This document shows positions 1-12,864 of a DNA stretch of 64,000 bases, piece by piece. Numbering within the stretch: the stretch's first letter is position 1; each line of letters opens with the position of its first letter. The notes beneath the pieces were generated by a model. It did no database searches. It saw only the letters and a list, made by a program, of their open reading frames with translations, and had not been told where the DNA came from. This stretch comes from Rhipicephalus microplus (Eukaryota > Arthropoda > Arachnida > Ixodida > Ixodidae), in the NCBI RefSeq assembly GCF_043290135.1, contig NC_134700.1:80039000-80102999 (forward strand), read 5' to 3'. The translations under genes and the position numbers were made by a program.

Positions 1-2222
1 TGTTTTAGTTAGGAGGCTAACACGTAGCTAACGCAACTTAGCGAGATTTAAAATGATTTTCCTCTTTTTAAAGCCAAACGTATTATAGGAGAAGCTCTCG
101 TGGGCTATCTTGATTAGCATTAGAGCGGGGCAATGAGTGGCTGGGGAAGAAATTTCTCAGCCGTAAACGCCCATAAAGCAATGCTTTGTGCGCTACACAA
201 AAGCAAAATATTTTGCGACACACTCAGTATTAGTGCGAAAGCCACCGGTGGCCAGAACTCTATTTTAAATCAGTAAGCTATTCATCAGCTGAATAAAAAC
301 GAGAACGAACTTCTCCGCCGCTACATGATTGCGTTTGTGGCTAATCTTATCGTTCGGGTTCCTCAAGATTGTAGCTTGTTGCTGTGTGCGTCGGCAGAAG
401 GCCCGAATATTTCTTTAATATTATTAAAAAGGATTATTTCATGTGCTAAATAATAAAATTTGATCAGTTAATGTAATAATGTGTACATAACATTTACCTG
501 TAAAGGAAGTGAGAGAGCATAGTAAGGAAAAAAGAGAAAAAAAATTACACGGAGGAGATTTGCTCTTGACTATACCCTTTACTTTAGAAGAAGAAAGTGG
601 GTATAAAAAATATAACAGCGTATGGGACGACAGTACACTGTCACTATAACTACAGCAATGCACATCTTTTGAAGTTACCTTGAATAACATAAAAGTTTAT
701 TTCTTACTCGCAGCAAAAAAATAATAATGTTTTCAGGACATTGAGACCACACTTCATCACAGCAGTTGTTCCTTTCTTATTAATTTCGAGAACCAAGTAC
801 CACGGGACACTCTGCAGACGCATCTGTCGCCTAACCTTCGCAAAAAAATTCGACTCTGACTCATTGCAATTGTGAATAGACAAACGAAATGAGCATGCTA
901 CTGAAATTATCTGAGCGTATCTTTCTTTTGACCATCGGGTGGTTAAAGGGTTGAATGCAATCTTTCGGAGCATACTTAATAGATGATGGGATGGGATAAG
1001 AGGCGAAAGAAAAGGGTTAATTTGAAGCCACTCGAATTGCCGCAACACCGCAGTCCTCAGTGCGACCAATAACGCGAGGAACTGCGGACACATTTTACGC
1101 CTGCTTGTTGCGGGTGCTTTGTGAGCTAATTTAAGTGCTGTGAGCCTGCCAGATGGCGTCCCCTAGTGATTGTCTTCTGAGTGCGTGATAAGCAGGCGAC
1201 TTTTAGAGCTATGTTCCTTTGACTAATCATAGTTCAAGGCAATGTTGAACAGCAGTGACCACGTCTTTTCAGATTGTTGAATCGCTTATTCCTTTGTGGC
1301 GTAGAATATGGGCACGTTAATCAGTTTCGTTTATGACTGCTTGTCAGATATGTTACAACCTTATTAGTGAAGCAGGCATTAAGCGTAGAATCACTAACAG
1401 CTCCTAACTAAAGACAGTGAAACAGATAGAGAGCGAGAGAGACAGACCGTTGTGGTAGAAATTCTGAAAGCTCAGCGTGTATCTTAGTACTGGGTTGCAA
1501 CTCAGCAGACCAAGATAATGTTTTCGTTATAAGGAAGAGGCGGACAAATTCGAATAACAGAATGCTCATCCTAGATTTATATCAATTCCGCTGTCGCACT
1601 ATAAATTTCACGAGAACCTTTGCAGTGTCATGATGATGCGAAAGATCCGGCAGCGTCATCCATGGAAGCGTTCCGGATGCCACACATCGGTGCGCATACG
1701 CCTACGTGTTGTTTCCCGCTCGTTGGAACTGCTTCACTGGTTCGAGCATTTTGTGCCTTCTAGCGAGACTCTGCGTAGAAGGAGCGACGGAAACTGATTC
1801 TGGTTCAAAACACTGCTTGCTTTCTCGAACTTGACTAACCGACAGTCAATTATATGATTAAAACGTCATTGGCTCGACCCCGAGCACGTCTTACGTAGCC
1901 GTGATTTGTCACCAATCAGGAGGCATCGGAAAAAAATTATCCTAAGGAATAAACAGCATAAGGGGCGAAGGTGCATAATGGATTTTGCTTGAGTTCAGCG
2001 CGACTATAATATAAATTGTTAGATGCGCTAGCGACTGGCCTGAAGACTTTGAAAATGTGGGTGAACAAGGCTCAAGCGGAGAGGTTCGGATCCGTGATTT
2101 TATTTTCCACACAAGTTTTATGAGCTGCATGACATTGATCGAGATTTGACTTGACCGTGATGACTTTGTGAGTTAGGTCGGGAGGCTCGTTAACGTATCC
2201 CAGCTTATCGAAATTTATAAGG
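1..2222. other. non-coding stretch, nothing assigned
   Basis: No open frame here resembles a protein family I know. The longest frame (about 129 codons, minus strand, 704-1093) is AT-rich and shows no domain signature. Base composition looks like ordinary intergenic or intronic arthropod DNA. Confidence 0.5.
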
Positions 2223-2274
2223 TGTTGATGATGATGATAGCTCAATCATGTACCCCCGTGATGTTTATTTTTTT

Positions 2275-2392
2275 TCTACTTCTTCTTCTTCTCCTTCTTC
2301 TTCTTCTACTTCTTCTCCGTATTAGTATATTATAATTGTTGTTCTTCATGACATTATTACTATTATTAATGTTATTGCAACTATTATTGCTG
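2275..2392. repeat. CTT and ATT trinucleotide microsatellites
   Basis: An imperfect CTT run (2275-2318) is followed after a short spacer by an imperfect ATT/TTG-type run (about 2353-2390). The arginine- and asparagine-rich frames read through them are artefacts of the repeat. Confidence 0.85.
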
Positions 2393-2668
2393 TACTTGGT
2401 GGCAGCCGTACCACCCGCAGCAACCACCCTTCATTTATTGAGGTTTTCATGTGACAGCGCTGTCAATCACTGTCATATGTCCCCACAAGTTCTTGCTGCG
2501 TGAACGTACGGGTTTGAATGGGGGGTGGATGCGCTGCACTTTAGGGTTACGTAGTCGGGCTCGCATGACATGCATGAACGCGTCCCTATTGTGAGTTCCC
2601 CTCCGGGAGGGTTGGTCCGCCTTTCCAGTGTTGCTCCCATGAAGAGTTGAGTACAAGTACTCTGAAAA

Positions 2669-2712
2669 TGCATATAAAAGGGAACCATGTACGTGGTGCA
2701 GACTTCAGGTGA
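2669..2712 (+). promoter_or_regulatory. possible TATA-type core promoter with donor-like site
   Basis: A TATAAAAG element (about 2672-2679) lies roughly 30 bp upstream of a purine start region, and the sequence then reads CTTCAG followed by GTGAGG at about 2703-2713, which resembles a short first exon ending at a splice donor. A short palindrome (GAGTA-caag-TACTC, 2648-2661) lies just upstream. No downstream exon was identified, so this may be chance. Confidence 0.2.
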
Positions 2713-5700
2713 GGGCACATTTTATTCGTTATTTCGTCATTTTATTCTTGAAGGGTATAATTGTTATTTTTATTCTCTTCCTTCTTAAAGTTTTTTTTTT
2801 CTTTGAATATGCTTGGGTGCAATCCTTTTTTTTCTTTCATACACGCTCTCGTGTACAGCTTACAGTAAAATTGCTTCACAACTTTCGCAGTTTGTCAGTC
2901 CTTCCCACAACTGTATAAGCCGATCATATTATTCAAGCAACGATTCTCTGATATTCCTAAAGGCTATTCTGTGGACAATATAGCTGATTGTTTAGGCGAA
3001 AGCGCGAAGATGCAACCGTTAAGCTGGTACAATTAGAAAGTATGTGTGGCAGCATGGCGAGAGACAAGGAGAAAAAAGAGACACATAAAACTATACACGT
3101 TGCTTTCTTCAACCATGGCCTACGTGATTTGCTCGTAGCCAATCGCAAAGGCCACGCTTAGACCAAGTAGCGTACATGTTCGCCCTTCAAGGATAGGACG
3201 TTACGTTCACTGAGATTGTGGGGTTTGTGGCTTCACCACGACGCCCCAGATCACTGAAGGTAGGGACGTCAGAAAATTATCTCATGAATAGGACTGATTC
3301 CTGAGGCATTGAAAGTAATTTGTCTATTATTGCACATACATTTTGCCGAATGTAACCGTAATATGTTATTTGTGGCGCTTCTTTTAATACTTTGTACTAG
3401 GTTCTGGAGTAATAAAATATATGACCAACTCATTTGAAACATATACCAAAAACTTCGAGGGAAATATTGAAAGTTTTCGAATTATGGCACCTATCCCCCC
3501 CCCTCCTCGGTCGTATAAGGTTTATGATACTCGACCCGAAAGCAACGGTATCTATTTCCGGCTGCATATTCAATGGAGACAAAATAGTTGAGGCCCGTGT
3601 ATTTAGATTATGTCCTCCACTCCGGCATCCCTCAAAATAACATTGTAACAGTGTGGTTTCGGGACGTGGAAACCTTGTAGTATCAGCGCATTTATAAGTC
3701 GACAGGTGTCTCCGGATATTTCTTAATTTGTGTTGCGTGAGTACCAATCGAGATGTGCATGCAGTATATGGTGCTTTATCCCAACTTGGATAGTCGCTGC
3801 TTCTTTATCGACCACAGCCTATGTAGCGCATGCCTTTTTAGGCACAACGCACAAATGAGGCAAGCATTCATCAAAGAAAGAAGAAAAAAGATTGTTATTC
3901 ATGCTATAGCGCGAATAACAATCTTTTTTGTTGTTGTTGCTTGCACCACTTGTATATATGAAAGCGGTGCACGCAGTTTGTCTATGAATCCCGTTCATTT
4001 TTGGTTGAGCAGCGCGCTAAATCCCTAGCTGCCTCATCTGGACCCTACGAAGGGTTCTAATGGCATCGTTCCCGCTTAAGTGGGCTCTCTTGCCAACGTC
4101 CTCGCTCAAATACGAGATGGGCCTTCGGAGTATCTGCCTTTCCACTTCTCCGATTGAGCGATACGTCTCTATAAAATGCTAGTGTGTTCTCACGGGTCAT
4201 GTGATTGCCAAAAAAAAGTACAGAGAATATTACCGCGATCAATGGCTTGGCGAATGGCCAGAGCATTGGTGTAGTATCTCTGAGGCCAAATAAATTAGTA
4301 CTTTTCCTTGAATTTCCAGATAAATATCTGACACTCTTCTTTCTATATATTGCAGTTTTACAGTTGTTTTTATATATTTTTTTATTTGTACATCAAGGCA
4401 CCAAGCGAATCCCTCGCGACACAGTGGCACACTTTATATAGCCGGTGGCTGCACCAGTGCTTCGAGCGGCAATTTCGTAAATGGCTGTTTACCGCAGCGA
4501 CGGTGTGTTTAGAGAAAAGAGGCCCTATCTGAAAGCGAGTATAATGAACGGCGGGAATTTATTGTGAAGAATGGAGACGGGAATTTCAAGTAGCTTGCAC
4601 AAGCTATCACTTACACGACGAATCTCCTCCCCTAGCACTTGCATAAAGCAAAGTCTTCTTTCTCCTCGTTCCACAGCAATACTCCAGCGCGTAAATCCTC
4701 TAAATACTGCACTTTTCTGGCAAGGAAAAAAACTGACAGACAGATGAACAAACCATTCATTTTATATGCGCCTGTTCCGTCTTCATCTGTATGTGTGTTT
4801 TTTCGGCAATATAAAACTACAGTATGACGTACCAACACGCCCAAAACGCTACGCTACTAATCCTCTAAAGAGTCCCACCTTAAAGGCAGCGTCAAGGATT
4901 CAAGAGTCATTTCGGATTTTCTAACGTAAACCTAGTACTTCCGGCTTACTCCGTGTTCGTTGACGCTTTGCTATTGTAGAGGCTAGCTTCGGACCACTTG
5001 TGCAGCTCAGCCGGTCACGTTTCCCTGAATGTTATTGTTGTTGTTTTTCTCTTCAGAACGTCCACGTTGCATACCATTTGTATACGGAGCGTATAGGCTT
5101 TGTCCCAATCATCGGTGTTCGTACCTCACGTATACATTTCACTGCTTGGTTCTTTTTTTGTGTTAATGAGGTACGACGTGCGGGAGTTATTCATTCGTTC
5201 TACCCTTCCAAGATTTGATTGCAGGGCGCTTACCTCAGGCAGGTCTATGTGGACTCGCAGAAAAAAAATGAATTGCGGCTCCTGCAAGAAAACGTGCTGG
5301 GGTTTGAAGGTATAGTCTGGCTGACCGGTTTGGCCGATTCAAATGTTTGCGTTTCGCGCTTTCCTTTGGGCACCCTCCATCCTTTCAGTGGAGCGCACAT
5401 GCACTTGAGATCAAGTCTTTGTGTTGTTGATGGAAGGGGCGACGACACATAACCCGTCCGCTTTACCAGCGCCTCCACACCGTCAATGAATAGTGGTTTG
5501 TATGCTGCACTTAAACTCTCCACGCACTTATCGTGTTTCACGTCCACAGCGCAAAGTGAATTCTCTGTGTGCTTTTTAACGATTAACACGTTTCCCCGAC
5601 AGTGTTTCACGCACTACCTACGTGGGTTTACTCAGCAAGGACAATTGTGGAAGAAAGGCTTTAAAATTTAAGTGCATAGTACATTTTTTTTATAACTGTA

Positions 5701-6160
5701 GACGCAGTTGTTTGTAGGGAGTGCAACTGGAAAGAGCTCGCGACTTTTCTCATGCCCCGAATCTGTACCGAACATTTTCACTCCCGATACCCTATGAACT
5801 GCAGACAAGATGAACGTATTCGTATTTTTCGTTATGCTCTCGTGTGCGAAGTCCGCACACCACTAGGTAATTCGTTTTGATACGAACAAAAAAAAACTGC
5901 GTTATTCGCAACTCTGTACCCGCATGGAGTACCACAACCCCTTATCTGTTTATCCTAATGTGCAGTGACTGAGTAGAGCTCTTAGTAAACAGCATGTCGC
6001 GTTTCCACGATCTCATTTCGAGAGAGTGCTAGAAACAACCACGCCACACCTTTCGTGATGTAGAGTGCATATGCACCTGTTGCAGGGTTGACGACACAAT
6101 GAGAAATGTGTAAAACTTCAAACAAAACAACATAGCTTCATAAGCCGAGATAATTATTAA
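2713..6160. other. non-coding stretch with one perfect inverted repeat
   Basis: No recognisable gene. A minus-strand frame of 121 codons at 5245-5610 is the longest, but it matches no family I know and ends within a low-complexity tract. The one structured item is the inverted repeat listed separately at 3884-3929. Confidence 0.5.
3884..3929. repeat. perfect 17-bp inverted repeat, 12-nt loop
   Basis: Left arm 3884-3900 and right arm 3913-3929 are exact reverse complements around the loop at 3901-3912. The arms start and end in A6/T6 runs. It could be the core of a small foldback element or a hairpin in a transcript; no flanking target duplication was seen. Confidence 0.8.
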
Positions 6161-6389
6161 TTATTGGGGTTTAACATCCCACAATTGCTATGTGATGAAG
6201 AGAGGCGCCGCAGGGGAGAGCTCCGGAAATTTCAACCACCTGGTGCTCTTTAACGCGCACCTAAATCTATGCACACGGGCCTGATACATTTTCGCCTCTA
6301 TCAAAAATGTGGCCGGTGCGGCCAGCATTTGATCTCACGACCTGCGGGTAAGCAGCCAAGTGCCTTAGCCAATAGACCACCATAGTGGG
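6161..6389 (-). mobile_element. tRNA-derived SINE (Ruka-like), minus strand, copy 1
   Basis: Read on the minus strand, it starts with a diverged tRNA-like head (6375-6389 inward, with 'ggtctattggctaaggc'-type A-box sequence) and passes through the family-typical body carrying the 'gaggcgaaaatgt' and 'gggttaaac' blocks. It ends in an AT-rich tail near 6161. It is diverged from the other copies, which suggests an old insertion. Family assignment rests on likeness to the other copies in this window. Confidence 0.8.
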
Positions 6390-9300
6390 CACATTTTGAG
6401 ATAGTTAGGTGTCGATGCACTACACGCTGTTCTGTGCCGCTTACTCTGCGGACTGCAATGTCGCAAGAGTGTGTGGTGTACGCAAAATAGGTGAAAACTA
6501 ATGCGAGGTGAAGAATCATAGGTTTATAAATAATGCTAATTAGCAAAATAATAAATACGTCTTATTGCTCGTGAGAAGGTGGCCTATTCGGAAAGCGTCA
6601 ATGGTTGACTATTTCTTATAGAAAAGCATAAACTTGCTCGACATACTAGTTCTAAGCATTAGCATGAAGTACACTTCTGCATTCAATACTTGTTTCTCTT
6701 TTGTCTTGTTTTATACTTTTTTCAATCGCACTCGCGACCCCTATTACAGAGTGGCAAGCCAGCAATTATACAGACATGCAAGAATCTTCTTTACTTTAAA
6801 AAAATCTCATTCTTTGAGATCCATGATACAACAAAGAACGAAAAAGCTTTTTCAGTCATGATGTTATTGCTCCGTTTTCACATTCTCTCCTTCCACTTGC
6901 TGCGTACGCAGTTATTATAAGTTATTATAGTTATATAGTTATTATAAGTATTATAACATTATAATTAGTGCAGCAACGTTGAAGCCTCATAGCCTGTGCA
7001 GTCGCGATTTTCTCATGTCAGACAAAAGAAATAAATAAAAGCACACCTGCGCTTAGCTTTGAAAGCCGTGAAAATTGAGATTGTGTAATACTTCTTTTTT
7101 TATGTGAGCTCATGGCTTCGTTTCTGCGTCACCTTCCACTCATTCATTTCTGCGCAATCGATGCACTTATAGGTGTAGGCCTGGGCTCTCTAAACTTTCC
7201 TTCATCGATCCTTGCATTGCGAGCCTCTATACTTCGCCTTTGTAGTAATTTGAGATGATGATGGTATCACCTTTCAAGTGACAGCCACTCAGGACCCCCT
7301 GTGAGATTGTTACGCTTCGGATAATATAAAGAAATAAACTGTGAGAACCTGAACACGTGTAATACCAACCGAGTGCAAGCGATCTACCTGACTCACCCCT
7401 TTTTGCATATATCCATTCCGTACGGTTCAGTTGGCTGTCAAAATTAAACGCACCATCTCTTTTTGATGGCTATAAACCCTGCATGTATGCCCTCGCAAAG
7501 CCTTCATACCGCTATTTATTTCTAAGTTTTCTTTCTCCACACTTTCTTGCACTGGCTATCACGTAATTTACGTCATCTTGTATCGCGTTTCCAACGCCTG
7601 GAGAAAGTGATGTTCACCCCCACATGAGACGACGATTGTGCTGCGAAGAGGGAAAACTGATGAAGACCTGTTACGTTTATTGATTCATTGATTTACATTT
7701 ACTTGGAGACAGTATGAATAGGCGTAGTTGCTTTTTACGCCGAAATGATCGATTACTCCTGATGACGCGTGGCGCAGCACTTCCCTTTTGGCGAACGATA
7801 CGGTGCCCTTAAAAGCGAATTTCTCGCAGTGATTGCGATGTACGTATCACTACAGTGACGCCTTCGTTAAGGCTAAAGTTTACTCAGGACAGCGTTCATA
7901 TCGAGAAGGTTTTCGAAAATTGCAACTTTTAACCTTCTTAACTTCCTTGATGTTGTATATCTAACAGCAGAAATTTTACCGGCATTATAATACCGCGGAG
8001 CTTTATATGGCTAGGCGAAACCAAAACTTTTCCGTCATGTGCGCAAAAAAAAAAGACCCCGAGGGCATATGTCCGCAGAAATCGGACAAATTTCAATACT
8101 TTAGTCTGATCAACTAAAAATTTGGCGCGGAGCACGCGGACCGCAAAAGCCAATTGAAATTTCTGAACAGTCGTAAACAGTAAATGAGTATATTATAAAT
8201 AATTTATTAGCCATCGTGGTTAACTCCGTAATGAAAATCGAGGTTTTAAGATGCAGTTTCCAAGAATAATCAATTGTATACGGAGTGCTTGGGCGAGGAT
8301 TTTTTTTTCGTGTATGTTGATGAATTGTTAGTACCATCGTTGTTGCCCTTATACTATATATACGTCAATTTTATTCCATTTCGGTGGTAAAACCTGACAC
8401 GCAGTCTCTCTGTACCAGCTGCCCTGTGATCTGTGCTAACCCACTTTGCTCGGCCATTTCTCACGAATTATGTCGAGGCTCCCCGAAGAGACATCATATT
8501 TCATTAGGTTAGTTAAGACCACGTTTACTAATACTTGCAGCGTGAATTTTTTGTTCTTACTGTTTAGCATCGTCACGATCAAATCACAGCACACTTCTAG
8601 TTGTGCTCCAAATATTTGAATGAGGAGTGTTAGCGGTAAGCATGAAAGGTAATCAAGTCACATTACTAATAATTTTTAAATTTTTCGAGCAAGCCATCAA
8701 AAAGCATAGCTAATTGAAACTGAAGGAAATTTATGAGATTGGCTTACACTACTAAGAAGGTAACAACATGCTTTGTATTATCAGTGTAGTTAGAAATTCG
8801 TTTCCGCGAAGGATTCACGTGTGTGCAGGTAATGCAACATTGAAAAATTCACGTGGAGAAAAGGGGGGCGTTGAATCCCCTCCAGCACCTTTCCTACGCA
8901 ACCCGCCCCCCCCCCCCCCTGATGCCCGCCTACGCCATTGATGCACAAAAGTACTTTCAGTTTTGCTTTCTAAATCAGATCATTTTTTTTAAATCATAGA
9001 ATGTGTCACACAAGTCGTAATGCTCTGTTTCGCTCTCTCGATAGCGGAAGTGCATCGCGTGACGCGTACGTCGCGAGTCATCTCCCGAAGCGCCATCTGC
9101 CGCGTGGACGATATTAGCTTCGACACAACTGCGGGCAGTTCTTCCTTTACTGCGCTGCATAAACAGGGAACAGCACAACCGCAACGCATTCATTCAAAAT
9201 ATTGTGCATCGTACAGCCTGCATATGCCGTAGGGGACTACATAGGGAGTGTAAATCCATACAACGAAAAACTATATATGCAACGACAGCAAGGCTAAGCG

Positions 9301-9874
9301 AATTGCCCACCAGAGCGTTTTTTCGTTTCGCTCACGGCGACACCTACGTGCGTAAGTGAGCATCCCTCGTTCAGCTGTCCCTGATCACATCTTCGCATAT
9401 CCTCCTCCCTCACTTCACACACACCCATGATTCTGTTTCATGCACGTACGGAGCTAATGGAGTTCCCACCTATTGCGTGATCACCAAGTGCAGATTACAC
9501 GCCACGATACACGCGAACATTGATTGCCGGAATCATATTCAGGCCCCATTACATGCCCATCATGAATGAGAATGAATAAGCCCTTGCATGATAAAGTCCA
9601 AAAGAGCGGAGACTTATTTACGCCTATTTTAGTTATCGCTTGCTGCCCGATAAATGCGTACTGGCAACACGATGGCGATCGCTTTCTCTCAGTGGATTCA
9701 TGAATTCCTGACGCTGTGGCTTTAACATTGTTTTTTTTTTCTGTCGGTTGGCCAATCTCCTTTTCAGGTCACTGGACGATGCAGCCTAAAATTGCGGAGG
9801 ATCCAAAGAAATTTACCGTTTGGCACCAGTCTTCACTTATTCTTGAGCAATTAAAAATCATTTATTGTTACTGT
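6390..9874. other. non-coding stretch with simple repeats
   Basis: No gene recognised. There is an AT-rich repeat of TTATTATAAG-like units (about 6907-6966) and a 14-C run at 8906-8919. The 8860-8940 segment, with its GGGGGG and C-run ends, looks like a piece of a dispersed repeat but was not classified. Confidence 0.5.
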
Positions 9875-9994
9875 TATAATAATAATAATAATAATAATAA
9901 TAGTAATTATAATTTTAGTAGTAGTAGTAGCAGTAGTAGTAGAAGTAGTAGTAGTAGTAGTTGTTGTTTTTGTTGTTGTTGCTGTCGCTGTTGT
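9875..9994. repeat. compound ATA / AGT / TTG trinucleotide microsatellite
   Basis: An (ATA)n run passes into (AGT)n with scattered CAG and AGA variants and then into (TTG)n. The serine- or threonine-rich frames across it are repeat artefacts. Confidence 0.9.
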
Positions 9995-10178
9995 GTGGGA
10001 GAAGTAAATCATTCTAACAAATGAAAAAACATTTATTGCCCAGCTTGAGTAACCCAAAGCACTGATAATTGCGAATTCGATAGCGATATCGTGTAATTAT
10101 TACGCTTTCGCGAGTAGTTGACGCAAAAACAAACTTTCCGGTTCCATATTCAAGAGCTTTGTAAAGCAAACCTAAGCT

Positions 10179-10417
10179 GGCCCCGCCGCGGTGGTCTAGT
10201 GGCTAAGGTACGCGGCTGCTGACCCGCAGGGCGCGGGTTCGAATCCCGGCTGCGGTGGCTGCATTTCCGATAGAGGCGGAAATGTTGTAGGCCCGTGTGC
10301 TCAGATTTGGGTGCACGTTAAAAAAAAACCAGGTGATCCAAATGTCCGAAGCACTCCACTACGGCGTCTCTCATAATCAAATGGTGGTTTCGGGGCGTTC
10401 AACCCCACATATTGATT
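10179..10417 (+). mobile_element. tRNA-derived SINE (Ruka-like), plus strand, copy 2
   Basis: This is the best-preserved copy in the window. The head at about 10183-10255 looks like a tRNA: an A-box-like 'tggtctagtggctaag' and a perfect B box GGTTCGAATCC at 10236-10246, so the internal Pol III promoter may still be intact. The body carries 'gaggcggaaatgttgtaggcc' split by a few changes and the 'ggtggtttcggggcgtt' block near the end. The tail at 10410-10417 is short. No clear target duplication was seen. Confidence 0.9.
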
Positions 10418-11819
10418 ACCATGCCAATGAATAAGAACATAAAGAAACAATGTTTTCAAAAAGCCGACACACAACAGTATGTCTTTTTCGTTGACCTCAT
10501 TGTTCTTATTGTTTTTGTTTTGTAGTGAAACACGCCTCACTATCCCCGGCGCATGGCATTCGACACACTGGCAGCGGCATGTGATTGCACCACCGAGGTA
10601 TAAAGCTTTGAAAAAGTGATTAATTGAATAGTTGACAGGCTCCCGAACAACGGGGGCCTATATAGTTGGACAGATTTCGATGAGCGTAATTTGACTCACG
10701 CTGTAATTTTTTAATTTCTAAAAAATATGAAAACGCATTTTCTCATCTTCTGCCCTTCACTCTATGCTTGGATACGATGCAATAAAGGAGGTCAAACTTC
10801 TTTTTCGCCGGAACAACTGAGACTTGACTGATTACTCAAACTATCACGCAAAAGCCACAAAGATTCCTGCTTGATGGATTGCATGCGTGCCACCTGTGTC
10901 AAAAACTTGAAAGCGCGCCGTTGCAAACGCCTTTCGGGGCGCGCTTTTCCTTTTAAACCTCTTTGAAAAGTCCATCTCTTGCGCTTATTTGCGATGCACA
11001 GTTTGAGCTGAGCTATATATGTTTCGATGAATAATCGATAACGTCATGGCGGTGTGTTGGACAGCATCAGAAAAGCTGCTGGCATTCACACGTCTGAAGC
11101 CGTCAAAATATGGTGCACAAGACTAACGATTAATCAAGTGTCTCCGGGTACACGTAAAATGGAAATCACGGTAGCTCGAATGCAAAACTGAAAGCTTAAT
11201 ACGCTGACATCCCTTTTAATATTACGTCTCCGCTTGAGTTTCAGTTTAAGTTTATTGCAATTCTTCTACTCATCATTGCTTCTCCTCGTGAGTCTTTGAT
11301 TATGTAAGTTTCCTTTGTGAAAGCGCTGGTTACGAATAAGCACTCTTCATGTTCACCGTCTATAGATATCTCGAAATTCTTGAAGTTTGTTTGTTACTTT
11401 AAGAGGGAAAAGAAAATGAAGCAAAGAACGGGAGCTTAGCCGGAAGAGATCACTAGCTGGCTACCCTGTAATCTAGAAGAGGACATGAAAAAATTAAGGA
11501 AGAAGGGTCTTCAAAAATGCCTTGAAAGTAATGTAATATGCTAAGGTGCAACCAATATGCAGGGTTGGAGTCGCAAAATGTTCATTTCGCGGGACTCTGC
11601 GGTAAAATGTAGCACGCAGCTTGTCGGATGCCGGTCAGCTCGGTGACGTAGATGATGTCCGGTGCGCTATTTTGAAGCGTTGAGTGATTCCCATCTAAGG
11701 CACAGTGAAAGCTGCTGCTGAGGAGGTCTGCGTGACAGAGCCATCTGCGAACATGTGTACTGTATATCCGTACATATAGTAAATATATAACAAAGTGAAC
11801 TGCTTAAGACCAGCACTTG
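10418..11819. other. non-coding stretch
   Basis: No gene recognised. It contains a perfect 10-bp inverted repeat (10910-10919 and 10938-10947; AAAGCGCGCC and its complement, loop 18 nt), which stands out for GC content in an AT-rich setting. Confidence 0.5.
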
Positions 11820-12622
11820 GTATTTTTCACTTCTTTATTATTCGTGGGATCGAAAGTCGCACGATCGGCTTAGAAATCGTCCAGAGTGGTATGTCGGAGA
11901 TAACATGTGGTGCATAATTTGAAGGCAGCAGATCTCGGTGCGACATAACGGCTTCTGAGTATGCAGCATTGTGTCGTGTGTTAAGAGTGTCTGCCAGTGG
12001 ATGGTCTCGATGCCTTGTCAGTAGCCTCAGTGGTTCGTGTTGAAGATAAACACGAGCTGGACAAGCACGTGCTTCTGCAATAGTGCCCCATGTAGAAGTA
12101 CATCAAGGTACTCCTAAGCAAATTCTTAGAGCACGCGCCTGAGCTCCCCCGAGTGTACGTACAGACGATGTGTGAGCACGGGAGAGAACAGAAGCACTGT
12201 ACCGAAGGTATCCAATGAAAAAGTGCCTGATATAGCTGCAGAACAGATGATTTCGATGGTCCCCATGATTTTCCAGACATATGGCAAATGACCTGGACAA
12301 AGCTGTCTAGTTGTTTTTTTCTTAGCGATGAGACGTGCTTCGACCAAGACAAATCACAATCAATGATAACTCCGAGGAACTTGTGATGAGTTACCGAAGG
12401 TATTAGAGAGAGAGAGAAAGATAAAGATGCAAGGAAAGGCAAGGAAGTTAACTAGACGCACATCCGGTTTACTACCGAAGGTATTATGCTCCCATCGATC
12501 ACTATGGGGTAGCAAGCCATGGATTTTTTGTGAACGGCATGGTTGCATTTTTGAGGACAGTTGCAGTCCGCAGGTTTTCAGGTATGCAGACGTTGTCGAT
12601 ACCGCACGTTGTAGTTTCTTTT
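11820..12622 (-). pseudogene. I-type LINE, 3' part: reverse transcriptase C-terminus (separated by insertion)
   Basis: On the minus strand this encodes the end of a non-LTR reverse transcriptase and the thumb-like region after it. In changing frames one can read a KFLGVIIDCDLSWSKHV-type block and further on RICLGVPR, ...STWGTIAEARACP and LRLLTRHRDHPLA, which are typical of the segment following the RT in I-type LINEs. At least two frame changes are needed, so it is inactive. The upstream part of the same ORF resumes at 19079: the Penelope-like unit at 12623-19078 interrupts the reading frame shortly after the DD catalytic motif. No RNase H domain was found, and the 3' end near 11820 is probably truncated. 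Confidence 0.8.
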
Positions 12623-12864
12623 GCCAAAACACGTTGGTGGGCTAGTTGGTTTGAATCCATTAAGAGTGAGTAAGCGCAAAACAGACAAGGACGTAGAAGA
12701 GACAGACACATACAGAGCGCTACTTTCAACTGATCTTTTATTTTCGCACGAACCGATAAATATATACCGAGCGAGCGGAAATAACATAAACATAAAGAAC
12801 ATATCGCGGAATCACATCGTAGAACCAAGCACGTGTAAATTGCACTACATAGTAAAAGTACAAG

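Noticed and set aside
704..1093. 129-codon minus-strand frame
   Set aside because: No domain signature, no clear start context, AT-rich; probably random.
5245..5610. 121-codon minus-strand frame
   Set aside because: No family resemblance and ends in low-complexity sequence; frames of this length are expected by chance in 64 kb.
9716..10057. Ser/Asn/Thr-rich proteins
   Set aside because: Translation of trinucleotide microsatellite on both strands.
10183..10255. Independent tRNA gene
   Set aside because: The tRNA-like sequence continues into the SINE body shared with eight other copies, so it is a SINE head.
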